DNA of 43,112 nt from an uncultured Verrucomicrobiales bacterium (lineage in GTDB: Bacteria > Verrucomicrobiota > Verrucomicrobiia > Verrucomicrobiales > Akkermansiaceae): NCBI GenBank assembly GCA_937934595.1, contig CALGZA010000107.1, forward strand, positions 1-43,112, written 5' to 3'. Shown piece after piece: positions 33,090 through 41,820 of this stretch (positions are counted from its first letter, which is position 1; the number at the start of each line of letters is the position of its first letter). Made by a program: the position numbers and the translations under genes. Below the pieces are notes generated by a model, which was not told where the DNA came from, searched no databases, and saw only the letters and a program-made list of their open reading frames with translations.

Positions 33090-36000
33090 CCAAACCGCAT
33101 GCAGCCATCGCCTCCCCAAGCTTCTTCTCACTCACAGCCCCCTTCTGAGCAATCACAGGCGCCAAACAACTCAACCTAAAACCCTCTAACAAATAACCTA
33201 AAGCAATCAGCCCACCATCCTCCATCCTGCCCTTCCACACATTCTCCCAAGGAACCAAATAATCATGCACCAAATCCATCTTCTCTAAATCCTTAACCAA
33301 AGGCAGTGAAGACAACCTCTTTATCCTCTCCAGCATCCCCTCGAAATACCGTGGATACATCTGCATCCCCTGCCACCCCACCTGCTTCATAAAACCCTTC
33401 CTTAGCAACCAATCCAACTGCCCCCTCAGATCAAACACAACTTCCTCCAAATGCGAATCATTCTTATTCTTAATCAAGAAATCCTCCACCTCCCGAGACA
33501 AATCTATCACCTTACCCAAAATCTCTCCCAACCTCTCCAGACATACGTAAAGCTCACCCCTGCCATCATCACTTCGCTTCCTATAAACTGCTTCTCCCCT
33601 AGGAAAACCACCACCAAAAACACCCTCCACTGCACACCCCAACAATTCAGCCAGATTCACACCACCACCCAAATGAGGCAAATACAACCTCACATCCATA
33701 GATACAGGTATATGCTTCATCACATATTTAATATGATCCACATGCTCTAACAAAAACAACCTAACACAACCAGCTCTGTGACTCCACTCAGCCTCCCAGT
33801 CAGTCAAATAAACTTTCACCCCCACAGCATCACCCTCATCCACTAACGCAGGATAAGCACACTTACCTCTCAGCTCTATCTCCTCAGGAAGATCACCACA
33901 ATCCCAGCCTAACAAACCGCTCATCTCCCACTCAGCTCCACTCTCCCTCTCAAACCTCTCATCTAACAAACCACCAAGCTTCACCCTAAGATCAGCTACA
34001 CTCTTCCCCATACCCAGCTCATTCCCCTCATCATCACACACCCATATCTTAGTCTGCATCTCCTCTGGTAACCTACCAGCATCAAACATCCCAGCCTCTA
34101 TACCCAAACCAGTCCGCTCAGACAAAAACACCGCTAAAACCTCTAACAAAACACCCTCACCAAAACACCCCATACCTCCACCTCTACCCAGACAAGCCAC
34201 AAATTCCTTCGCCGTCGCCCCCGCAGGATTACAAGCCACCCTCTGCCCCTTTGGCAAACTACGGATCAACAGAAATACCCTCTCCTCAAGCATCCCCTCC
34301 ACACCCCAACCAGCCAGTGACTCACTCATCCCTAACAGCTGATCCACATGCACCCCTATCGTCACCCCATCATCCACATCCCCAGGCGCCACCCTATAAT
34401 ACAAAGGATACTCCTCCTCACCATCCCTCACCACACTCGGATAACCAGCCAACTCATACTGAAGCTCAGTAACATCATCATACATCACATCACCCATCTC
34501 TAACATCACCTCACCACCATGCTCTCCCTCCCACTTATTAAACGCCTTAGCCGTATATATCTCCTTCGGAATCCTCGCCTCAAAAAAGTCTAACACCTTC
34601 TCATCACTCCACACCCCTCCCACTCGCCGTAACCTCTGCTCCATATCAACCACCTTAGCACGCAACGAAGCCAACCTCCCCAAACACTTCGGCGTCCTAT
34701 GCAAGCCATCCCCTAACAAACCCTCCCTCAAGAAAATCGACCAAGTAGCACCAGGATCTATCCTCCCAAAATGCACTCGCCTATCATCCACTATCATCAG
34801 CGGACCAAACATAACCACCTCCTTCGCATACACCGCACCCTGCTTCTTATCCCACTTCGCACTATGATACCTATACCTACATAAATCAGGAACAACATCC
34901 TCCAGCCACTTCGGATCAATACTCGCCACACGCCGCGCCCATAACCGAGACGTATCCACCATATCATATGCCAACAACCACTCCGGCTTCTTCTGACCAA
35001 ACATCCCACTACCAGGAAAAATTGCAAACTCACGCGCACTCACACCCTTATAAGCCCTCTCCTCCTTATCATACTTACCCACCTGACGCGGCATCCCCAT
35101 CAGCAGCGCCTTATGCAGCACCTCATGACTCGCCCACCCACGCATCTCTCCCAGCTCACCACGTATCACTCTCCCAGACACCTTCACCTGCCTCAACTCC
35201 GCATGCAGATTCCCCCACTCCATCACCCGCCTAAAATTCAAATAACTCCGCTTGCAAAACTTCCTCAGCTTATTCCTCTGCCACCCCCTCTTCTCCCTAA
35301 ACTCACTCACATCACTCCACATATGCAACAGAGACGTAAAGTCAGACTCCTCATCATCCCATCTCTTATGCGCCTCATCAGCCTCCCTCTGCCTGTCTGC
35401 CGGTCGCTCCCTCGGATCCATAACACTCAGACCACTCACTATCACCAGCATCTCCTCATAACACCCAACCCTAACAGACTCTAACAACATCCGTGCCAAC
35501 CTAGGCTCCACAGGAACCCTCGCTATCGTCCTCCCCACACTAGTCAACCCATCCTCATCATCAAGCGCACCTATCTCCCTCAGCGTCCTATACCCCTCAG
35601 AAACATGCTTCGATGAAGGTGGATTCAAAAAAGGAAAATCCTCAATCTCAGGCAACCCCAAAAACTTCATCCGCAAAATAACCCCAGCCAATGAACTACG
35701 CTTTATCTCAGGATCAGTAAACTCCTCTCGCTCCTCAAAATCCTCCTCACCATACAACCTATAACAAACACCCTCAGAAACCCTTCCACACCTACCCTTT
35801 CGCTGCCTCGCACTAGCCTGACTTATCTTCTCCACCTGCAGCCGCTGCACCTGCCTACTCGGATTCCACCTACTCACCCTTGCCACCCCAGTATCCACCA
35901 CGTAAACAATCCCAGGAATCGTCAACGAAGTCTCAGCCACATTCGTCGCCATCACCACACGCCGCACCCCAGGAATCGTAGTAAAAACCCTCTGCTGCTC

Positions 36001-36834
36001 AGCCATCCCCATCCGCGCATACAAAGGCAACACCTCAGTCCGCGCCAGCCCTCGACCCTCCAAAACCTCAGCACACTCACGGATCTCCCTCTCACCAGGT
36101 AAAAAAACCAACACGTCTCCCATCCCACCCTCACTAATCTCACCCACACACCGCACCACACAACGCGCCATATCCTCATCCTCACGCATCTCCATATAAC
36201 GCGTCTCCACCGGAAACGTCCGCCCCTCCACATCTATCACCGGAACCCCCTCACCAAAAAAATCCGCAAACCCACCAGAATCCATCGTAGCCGATGAAAT
36301 AATCACCCTCAAATCATCACGCTCAGACAGCAACCCCTTCAAATAACCCAACAAAAAATCAATATTCAAACTCCGCTCATGAGCCTCATCAATAATAATC
36401 ACACCATACCCACCCAATCTAACATCCCCCTGAGTCTCCGCCAGAAGAATCCCATCCGTCATAAACTTCAACACCGTATTCTTACCACAAGCATCATCAA
36501 ACCTAACCTGATACCCCACCTCCTCACCTATCTTCACTCCCAGCTCATCAGCCACACGCTTAGCCACACTCGCCGCAGCTATCCTCCTCGGCTGAGTACA
36601 ACCCACCAACTTCTCACGCCCACCACTACCACCTCTACCACCTCTACCACCACTACCACCAGAAACCTCACGCAGATACTCCAGCGCCATCTTCGGCAGC
36701 TGAGTCGTCTTCCCACTCCCCGTATCACCCACCACCACTACAACCTGATGATCCCTCAGCGCAGAAATCACCTCATCCCTCGCCCCACTAACAGGCAAAT
36801 CCGGATAACTAAATGTCCTCTCTTCCTCCATCAC
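33073..36834 (-). CDS. hrpA: ATP-dependent RNA helicase HrpA (DEAH-box)
   Basis: A 1253-residue helicase of the HrpA type. The core has Walker A GDTGSGKT (36-43), DEAH (149-152), the SAT motif ISSATMDS, the VVMATNVAETSLTIPGI motif and QRKGRCGRV. A helicase-associated domain and a long DUF3418-type C-terminal half follow; E. coli HrpA is about 1300 residues. HrpA rescues stalled ribosomes and remodels mRNA in E. coli. Odd point: a Gly/Ser/Arg run at 59-72, made of GGS and GGR units, is inserted just after the Walker A helix. It is encoded by a 9-bp tandem repeat (36621-36660). Gly, Val, Glu and Arg are greatly enriched, as expected from the G-rich minus strand. A Met follows the first Met, so the start could be 36831. 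Confidence 0.93.
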   Translation of the reverse strand: MMEEERTFSYPDLPVSGARDEVISALRDHQVVVVVGDTGSGKTTQLPKMALEYLREVSGGSGGRGGRGGSGGREKLVGCTQPRRIAAASVAKRVADELGVKIGEEVGYQVRFDDACGKNTVLKFMTDGILLAETQGDVRLGGYGVIIIDEAHERSLNIDFLLGYLKGLLSERDDLRVIISSATMDSGGFADFFGEGVPVIDVEGRTFPVETRYMEMREDEDMARCVVRCVGEISEGGMGDVLVFLPGEREIRECAEVLEGRGLARTEVLPLYARMGMAEQQRVFTTIPGVRRVVMATNVAETSLTIPGIVYVVDTGVARVSRWNPSRQVQRLQVEKISQASARQRKGRCGRVSEGVCYRLYGEEDFEEREEFTDPEIKRSSLAGVILRMKFLGLPEIEDFPFLNPPSSKHVSEGYRTLREIGALDDEDGLTSVGRTIARVPVEPRLARMLLESVRVGCYEEMLVIVSGLSVMDPRERPADRQREADEAHKRWDDEESDFTSLLHMWSDVSEFREKRGWQRNKLRKFCKRSYLNFRRVMEWGNLHAELRQVKVSGRVIRGELGEMRGWASHEVLHKALLMGMPRQVGKYDKEERAYKGVSAREFAIFPGSGMFGQKKPEWLLAYDMVDTSRLWARRVASIDPKWLEDVVPDLCRYRYHSAKWDKKQGAVYAKEVVMFGPLMIVDDRRVHFGRIDPGATWSIFLREGLLGDGLHRTPKCLGRLASLRAKVVDMEQRLRRVGGVWSDEKVLDFFEARIPKEIYTAKAFNKWEGEHGGEVMLEMGDVMYDDVTELQYELAGYPSVVRDGEEEYPLYYRVAPGDVDDGVTIGVHVDQLLGMSESLAGWGVEGMLEERVFLLIRSLPKGQRVACNPAGATAKEFVACLGRGGGMGCFGEGVLLEVLAVFLSERTGLGIEAGMFDAGRLPEEMQTKIWVCDDEGNELGMGKSVADLRVKLGGLLDERFERESGAEWEMSGLLGWDCGDLPEEIELRGKCAYPALVDEGDAVGVKVYLTDWEAEWSHRAGCVRLFLLEHVDHIKYVMKHIPVSMDVRLYLPHLGGGVNLAELLGCAVEGVFGGGFPRGEAVYRKRSDDGRGELYVCLERLGEILGKVIDLSREVEDFLIKNKNDSHLEEVVFDLRGQLDWLLRKGFMKQVGWQGMQMYPRYFEGMLERIKRLSSLPLVKDLEKMDLVHDYLVPWENVWKGRMEDGGLIALGYLLEGFRLSCLAPVIAQKGAVSEKKLGEAMAACGLVKHSS

Positions 36835-36975
36835 TCTCTAATCAATAACCTAAAATCTAATAAAAAACCGAACAAATGAACCCTCACTCATCCTCACACA
36901 AAAACAACTAAACCACCATCACCACAAGTAAAGAGCAACCAACAGAAAAATCAAACCAACCACCATCCCAAACCC

Positions 36976-37063
36976 AAAACCCCAAAACTCCAAAACTACA
37001 AAACTCCAAAACTCCAAAACTCCAAAACTCCAAAACTCCAAAACTCCAAAACTCCAAAACTAC
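36976..37063. repeat. Tandem array of an 8-bp unit, 11 copies
   Basis: Eleven consecutive 8-base units of aaaactcc run without gaps. The first (aaaacccc), third and last (aaaactac) are variants and the other eight are identical. A run of 8 C (37065-37072) follows, and the hsdR stop codon is at 37075. The array fills part of the non-coding gap between hrpA and hsdR. Such arrays vary in copy number. Confidence 0.95.
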
Positions 37064-37074
37064 ACCCCCCCCAT

Positions 37075-40000
37075 TCAACGATACTGCTTAAAGTTCTCCG
37101 CCTGCTCAAAGATCTCTTTATAAACCTCATCCCTATCCACTGGTGGATAACCGTTATGTGCTAACAGAATGATGAGATCCACTTTCAGCTCAGCCTTAAT
37201 ATCATCGCGCTGACTCCAGTCTGTATACTTAGTCTTATCATCGACCACAGACTTCACCTCCTTAGCAAGATGAATAAGTTTATCCTCGGGATAATCAAAG
37301 TCGTATTTATGAGCTAGGGATTTGAGAATGTCGTAGAAGGACTTCTCTTCCAGATCGATCCCCATCTCGCCAAAAGACTCCTTCTCCTTTTGCAGCGCGT
37401 GAAACAGCTCGATCATCTCTTCGGGAATGGTTTCAAGAAAGGTGCTATCGAGAACGTCTTTCTCGTCCCGTTCGTTGTACTTTTGCACGAGCGCCTGGAA
37501 CTGTTTGCTGAAATCAACACCCTTGATCTTGTTGACCTTCTTGAAGTCCTCGATGGCGCGTTTGAGCAGTTGCTGGAGTAGCTTGATCTTGGTGTTGGGC
37601 AGTTTGACCTTCTCGATCTTGGCAAGATAGTCGTCACCGAAGATGTCGATCTCGGTCGCGCCGTCTTCGCCGAGCTTAAAAATCTCTTCGATCCCATCGC
37701 TTTGCAAGGCCTCTGAAATCATATCCCGCACCTTGGCATTCATCTGGGCGCTGTCCGGTGCCTCGCCTTTAGTCAGCTTGGCGATGATGGAACGCACGGC
37801 GAGGTAGAAGTGGATGTGGTCGCGCTCGGACTGGGTGAAAACTTCCGAGCCACAGCAAATGTCGTAGGCCGCTTTGAGGCGCTTCACCAGAGCCATGACC
37901 CGATTCTCGATCTTGTCGGCACGCTGGACGAATTCGGCTGCCTGGTTCAGGCATTGCAGTTGCTCGACCGGAGATCCAATGAAGTAGGGCCTAGTGTCAA
38001 ACTGATGGAAGATCCGCCCCAGCAGATCGAGGTGGTCCCGCACCACGATGATGGAGGCCTCGATCTCTTCGATGTTGCTGCTGTCCGCCTTCGAGTAGTG
38101 CGCCAGCGCAAGATTCATCTGCTTCTTGATGCCGATGTAGTCGACAACCAGTCCCTTCTTCTTGTTCTCAAACTTCCGGTTCACCCGCGAGATGGTCTGG
38201 ATCAGGTTGTGCCGCTGGACCGGCTTGTCGATGTAGATCGTATCTAGGAAGGGCACGTCAAAGCCCGTCAGCCACATGTCCACCACAATGGCGATCTTGA
38301 AGTTGGATTCCGCCTTCTTGAACTGAGTATCGAACTTCTTGCGCTCGTCCTTATTACCGAGCATGTCGTAGAGCCCCTTCTCGTCGTCCTTGCCCCGCGT
38401 CATCACCATCTTGATGCGCTCCATAGCCAGGATTTCCTTCTTCTGCTGATCGCTCAGCTCCACGCCCTCGGCACAGACCCGCACCTCCGCCCACCCCGGA
38501 CGCAGCGCGATGACCTGCTTGTAGAAATCATAGGCAATCTGCCGGCTGCTGCTGACAAAAATCGCCTTACCCGCCACCGTGGAGCCTTCGTCGACGCGCT
38601 TCTCGTAGTGCGCCACAAAATCCGCCGCCAACGCCTCAATGCGTTGCGGGTCGCCGAGGATGGCACCCATACTGGCCATCGTCTTCTTACTGTCTTCGAT
38701 GGCATAATCACTAGATCCCGCCTCCGCACATTCACTATAATAACTCTCTATCTCCTCCAGCTTCCCGTTATCGAGAATCACCTTAGCAGCCCTCCCCTCG
38801 TAAACGATCGGCACAGTTATCTCATCCACTACCGACTCGGTCATCGTGTAGCTGTCCACCACCTCACCAAAGACATCAAGCGTAGCATCGATCGGAGTAC
38901 CAGTGAAACCAACATAGGTCGCGTTCGGCAGCGAGTCGTGCAGATACTTGGCAAAGCCAAAAGTCCGCTTCACCCCGTCTTCCGTAATCTTGAGCTTCTG
39001 GTCCAGATTCACCTGACTGCGGTGCGCCTCGTCGGAAATACAGATCACATTGGTGCGCTCCGTCAGCAGCTCAGTGTCCTCAGTGAATTTATGAATCGTG
39101 GTGAGAAAAACCCCGCCGCTGTTGCGCCCCTTCAACAGCTCACGCAGGTGATCGCGGCTCTCCACACTGACCACCGTCTCATCGCCGATGTAGCCCTTGC
39201 CATTGGTGAATAAGCCCGAGAGCTGATCATCCAGATCCGTGCGGTCGGTGATCAGGACAATGGTCGGGCTGGAGAGATCCACGCTCTTCATCAGCAGCCG
39301 TGCCAGAAACAACATGGTGTAGCTCTTGCCGCAGCCCGTCGCCCCAAAGTAGGTACCGCCCTTGCCATCGCCTTCCGGCTTCATGTGCGAAAGGATGTTC
39401 CGATACAGCTTCGTCGCCGCGTAGTATTGTGGATAGCGGCAAACTATTTTTTCTTCACGGCGCGATGTATCCGGGAAATAAATAAAATTGCGGATGACAT
39501 CCAACAGCCGCTTCTGGTGAAAGAGCCCCTGGATCATGGTATAGAGCGAGTTGATCCCGTCCTTCTCGGTGAAGTCACTACCGTCTGTCTTGCGCCAGGC
39601 ATAGAAAAATTCGTAAGGCGCGAAAAGGGAGCCGACCTTGTTGTTCACCCCGTCCGAGATGACCGTCAGCGCATTGTATTTTAGAAGCTCCGGAATATCG
39701 CGGCAGTAGCGGTTTGTCACCTGCTTAAAGGCTTCATGGATGTTTACCTCCTCGCGGATCGCGCTCTTAAATTCAAAGACAACAAGGGGCAACCCGTTAA
39801 TGTAGAGAATGCCGTCAGGGATGCGCTTCTCGCTGCCAGTAATTTCCAGCTGGTTGACGATCTTGAAAATATTCTGGGAGAACGTAGCTCCAGCTGCGTT
39901 ATACTCCACCTCTTCCTCTGCAACAATAGAAGTCAACTGATCCGGTGTCGGCTCGCGAAACGCCACCAGCTCCGAGTAATCGATCAATTGGATATACAGG

Positions 40001-40302
40001 TCCTTCTGGCTGCGGTCTTCCCGCTTCAGCAGAAAGCCATCCGAGACCAGCTTCATGATGGCCTTGTTGCTCGCGTAAAGGTCGGCCGCCGAATAGGATT
40101 CAAGTTGTTTGATCACCGCCTCTATTTCTTGCGAGGTAATCTTGTCGCCTGCGTATTGCTTAGAGAGGAAAGTCCGCAGGTCGTCTTTGATGAGAACCTC
40201 ATTAGGTTCACGATCAATCGCCTCGCCCAAGACATGCCGATAGCCCTCCTTACCGAGGAGTTCGATGATGGCTGATTCGAGTTGGGCTTCCGTGAATTTC
40301 AT
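37075..40302 (-). CDS. hsdR: Type I restriction enzyme subunit R (HsdR)
   Basis: The motor-nuclease subunit of a type I restriction system: it translocates and cuts DNA that lacks the partner methylase's mark. The 1075 residues show an N-terminal nuclease with PDG (Asp163) and FEFK (Glu177, Lys179), a Gln/Tyr pair (194, 199), Walker A GATGCGKS (320-327), DEAH in CISDEAHRSQ (424-427), FTGTPI, and a RecA2 half with RVNRKFENK. Length and order match family HsdR (about 1000-1100). The companion hsdM and hsdS are not seen and would lie right of the window. It follows the Fic gene by 22 bp on one strand. C and G are balanced here, unlike the backbone, so the gene is probably foreign. Confidence 0.95.
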   Translation of the reverse strand: MKFTEAQLESAIIELLGKEGYRHVLGEAIDREPNEVLIKDDLRTFLSKQYAGDKITSQEIEAVIKQLESYSAADLYASNKAIMKLVSDGFLLKREDRSQKDLYIQLIDYSELVAFREPTPDQLTSIVAEEEVEYNAAGATFSQNIFKIVNQLEITGSEKRIPDGILYINGLPLVVFEFKSAIREEVNIHEAFKQVTNRYCRDIPELLKYNALTVISDGVNNKVGSLFAPYEFFYAWRKTDGSDFTEKDGINSLYTMIQGLFHQKRLLDVIRNFIYFPDTSRREEKIVCRYPQYYAATKLYRNILSHMKPEGDGKGGTYFGATGCGKSYTMLFLARLLMKSVDLSSPTIVLITDRTDLDDQLSGLFTNGKGYIGDETVVSVESRDHLRELLKGRNSGGVFLTTIHKFTEDTELLTERTNVICISDEAHRSQVNLDQKLKITEDGVKRTFGFAKYLHDSLPNATYVGFTGTPIDATLDVFGEVVDSYTMTESVVDEITVPIVYEGRAAKVILDNGKLEEIESYYSECAEAGSSDYAIEDSKKTMASMGAILGDPQRIEALAADFVAHYEKRVDEGSTVAGKAIFVSSSRQIAYDFYKQVIALRPGWAEVRVCAEGVELSDQQKKEILAMERIKMVMTRGKDDEKGLYDMLGNKDERKKFDTQFKKAESNFKIAIVVDMWLTGFDVPFLDTIYIDKPVQRHNLIQTISRVNRKFENKKKGLVVDYIGIKKQMNLALAHYSKADSSNIEEIEASIIVVRDHLDLLGRIFHQFDTRPYFIGSPVEQLQCLNQAAEFVQRADKIENRVMALVKRLKAAYDICCGSEVFTQSERDHIHFYLAVRSIIAKLTKGEAPDSAQMNAKVRDMISEALQSDGIEEIFKLGEDGATEIDIFGDDYLAKIEKVKLPNTKIKLLQQLLKRAIEDFKKVNKIKGVDFSKQFQALVQKYNERDEKDVLDSTFLETIPEEMIELFHALQKEKESFGEMGIDLEEKSFYDILKSLAHKYDFDYPEDKLIHLAKEVKSVVDDKTKYTDWSQRDDIKAELKVDLIILLAHNGYPPVDRDEVYKEIFEQAENFKQYR

Positions 40303-40324
40303 GAATGATTGGAGTAGATTATTT

Positions 40325-41419
40325 CTAAGACGGATCAGACTCGTTTAGCAGAAGGGTTAAGTAACTTTTATGGATGAAGAGCTTTTCTCTGCCTACTTTT
40401 TCTTCCTCAAGTAATCCTAGATTAACGAGCAAGTGAAGGTAAGTGGAGGCTGCTTGACGTTTTGCTACACCAGCTTCCACGAGGTCTTGAATGCGGCAGT
40501 AGGGTTGACTGAAGAGCACGTCGAGAAGTTCTGCGGAATAGATTTTCGAGGCATTTTCCTTGAGCCATGCTTTGGTGTTGCGTTTTAGATCACGGATTTC
40601 TGTGATTTTGTGGTTCGTCCAGAGAGCGGCCTCTTCCACGGTTTCGAGGATATAGAGAATCCAGCTTTGCCAATCTCCGGTGCGTGTGACCCCATTGAGG
40701 TTCTGGTAGTATTCTGCCTTCCGTTTGATAATACTGCGGCTGTGGTAAAGGATTGGAGTTTCGAGTAAGCCTGCGGAAATGAGGTAAAGTAGATTGAGCA
40801 CCCTCCCCGTTCTGCCATTACCATCGGTAAATGGATGAATGGCTTCAAATTGATAGTGGGAAACAGCCATGACCACCAATGGATCGAGCTCGGATTCTTG
40901 GTTATGAATGAATGTTTCCCAATTGGCTAGTTTCTCGCGGAGAAGATCTTCGCCTACAGGTGGTGTATAGATTGTTTCTCCAGTTGAGTCATTTTGCAGT
41001 GTGGTGCCAGGCACTTGGCGAACCCTCATTTCAGACTTCTTGATTTCACTGCAGATTTGTTCAGCTGTATTGGTACAGAGCGGAGTCGTCTCTAAGCTGC
41101 GATAGCCAGCGTAGAGAGCATGTCGGTAGTTCATTGCCTCCTTGGTCGCGGGATCAAAGCTCGTGCCAGTCAGCGAGCTTCTAAATAAGCTATCCGTCGT
41201 AGTGACGATGTTCTCAATTTCAGAACTTGCCTTAGCTTCTAGAAGCGGGAGAATATTGATGAGTAACGATTGATTCGGGAGAAAACCTGCCGCCTGATTG
41301 AGGTTGGCGAGTGCTGTTCTTGATTTTATACACTGCTTCAGCACTGGCACGGTTTCTAGCTCCGCTGCAGGGGGCAGGAGAGGTAGGTCATTGTATGCAA
41401 GTGCTGGATCCCAGGTCAT
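40325..41419 (-). CDS. Fic-domain protein with built-in inhibitory helix (class II)
   Basis: Fic enzymes transfer AMP (or related groups) to proteins. I chose the ATG at 41419 (364 residues); a TTG at 41452 would add 11 residues. The family layout is complete: a Fic N-domain with the inhibitory motif SSEIEN (65-70; S/TxxxEG/N form), then the active-site loop HPFTDGNGRTGR (195-206), all invariant residues kept, and a C-terminal winged-helix-like end. The inhibitory helix before the Fic core marks class II, so it is probably self-inhibited until triggered. It precedes hsdR by 22 bp and lies 166 bp after an hsdR fragment. Fic genes inside type I restriction loci are known; what it modifies is not. 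The upstream gap carries repeated elements. Confidence 0.93.
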   Translation of the reverse strand: MTWDPALAYNDLPLLPPAAELETVPVLKQCIKSRTALANLNQAAGFLPNQSLLINILPLLEAKASSEIENIVTTTDSLFRSSLTGTSFDPATKEAMNYRHALYAGYRSLETTPLCTNTAEQICSEIKKSEMRVRQVPGTTLQNDSTGETIYTPPVGEDLLREKLANWETFIHNQESELDPLVVMAVSHYQFEAIHPFTDGNGRTGRVLNLLYLISAGLLETPILYHSRSIIKRKAEYYQNLNGVTRTGDWQSWILYILETVEEAALWTNHKITEIRDLKRNTKAWLKENASKIYSAELLDVLFSQPYCRIQDLVEAGVAKRQAASTYLHLLVNLGLLEEEKVGREKLFIHKSYLTLLLNESDPS

Positions 41420-41433
41420 GATGATTAAATTAA

Positions 41434-41555
41434 ATTTTATCGACAGGTTCAATCAATAGGTCGATGACGTAGACATGTCAATGAAACATGTCTTCATTTT
41501 TTGATTTTATCGACATATTTGAAAAATGTGTCGATATCTTTAATGTTTATCGACT
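41434..41555 (-). promoter_or_regulatory. Repeated control region of the Fic-hsdR unit
   Basis: The gap before the Fic gene holds a perfect 12-bp direct repeat, attttatcgaca, at 41434-41445 and 41504-41515, with a related tgtttatcgact at 41544-41555. A perfect inverted repeat, agacatgt (41471-41478) with acatgtct (41486-41493), lies between the first two. Further GTCGAT half-sites occur at 41460 and 41530. Such clustering in 120 bases fits operator sites for a regulator of the Fic and hsdR genes; the factor is unknown. Confidence 0.5.
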
Positions 41556-41564
41556 CGTCGAAAA

Positions 41565-41816
41565 CTTCATGATCGCCTTCTTGCTCTAGTAGAGATCAGC
41601 GGCGGAGTAGGCTTCAAGCCGGTTGATGACCGCTTCGATTTCCTGCGGTGTGATATGGTCCGCCGCATACTGCTTGGCGAGGAAGGTTCGCAGGTCGGCC
41701 TTGATGAGCACCTCTTGCGGCTGGCGCTCAATCGCCTCGCCCAAGACGTGCGGGTAGCCCTCGGCTCCGAGGAGTTCGATGATGGCTGATTCGAGTTGGG
41801 CTTCGGTGAATTTCAT
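41565..41816 (-). pseudogene. hsdR fragment (first about 84 codons), cut off
   Basis: The ATG at 41816 opens a 76-residue frame that matches residues 1-76 of the full HsdR at about 63 of 76 positions by hand count (MKFTEAQLESAIIELLG is identical). At the codon where HsdR has Ala77 there is a TAG. The match then resumes for seven more codons (SKKAIMK against SNKAIMK) and stops near 41565. The gene is therefore a remnant, not a short functional protein. It starts 4 bp after the stop of the AAA-DUF4435 gene, the place where an intact hsdR might be expected. It probably marks the break-point where the Fic-hsdR unit entered. Confidence 0.85.
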
Positions 41817-41820
41817 TGCG

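Noticed and set aside
36379-36879. 166-codon plus-strand frame over hrpA
   Set aside because: Its composition (Thr, Arg, His and Pro runs) is a mirror of the hrpA codons, including the Gly repeats.
36976-37063. Possible CRISPR array
   Set aside because: Units are 8 bp and contiguous with no spacers; it is a simple tandem repeat.
38608-39213. 201-codon plus-strand frame inside hsdR
   Set aside because: It is antisense to the HsdR motor domain with its DEAH motif; no independent protein signal.
39736-40275. 179-codon plus-strand frame inside hsdR
   Set aside because: It lies antisense to conserved HsdR coding sequence; open only by chance in a GC-balanced region.
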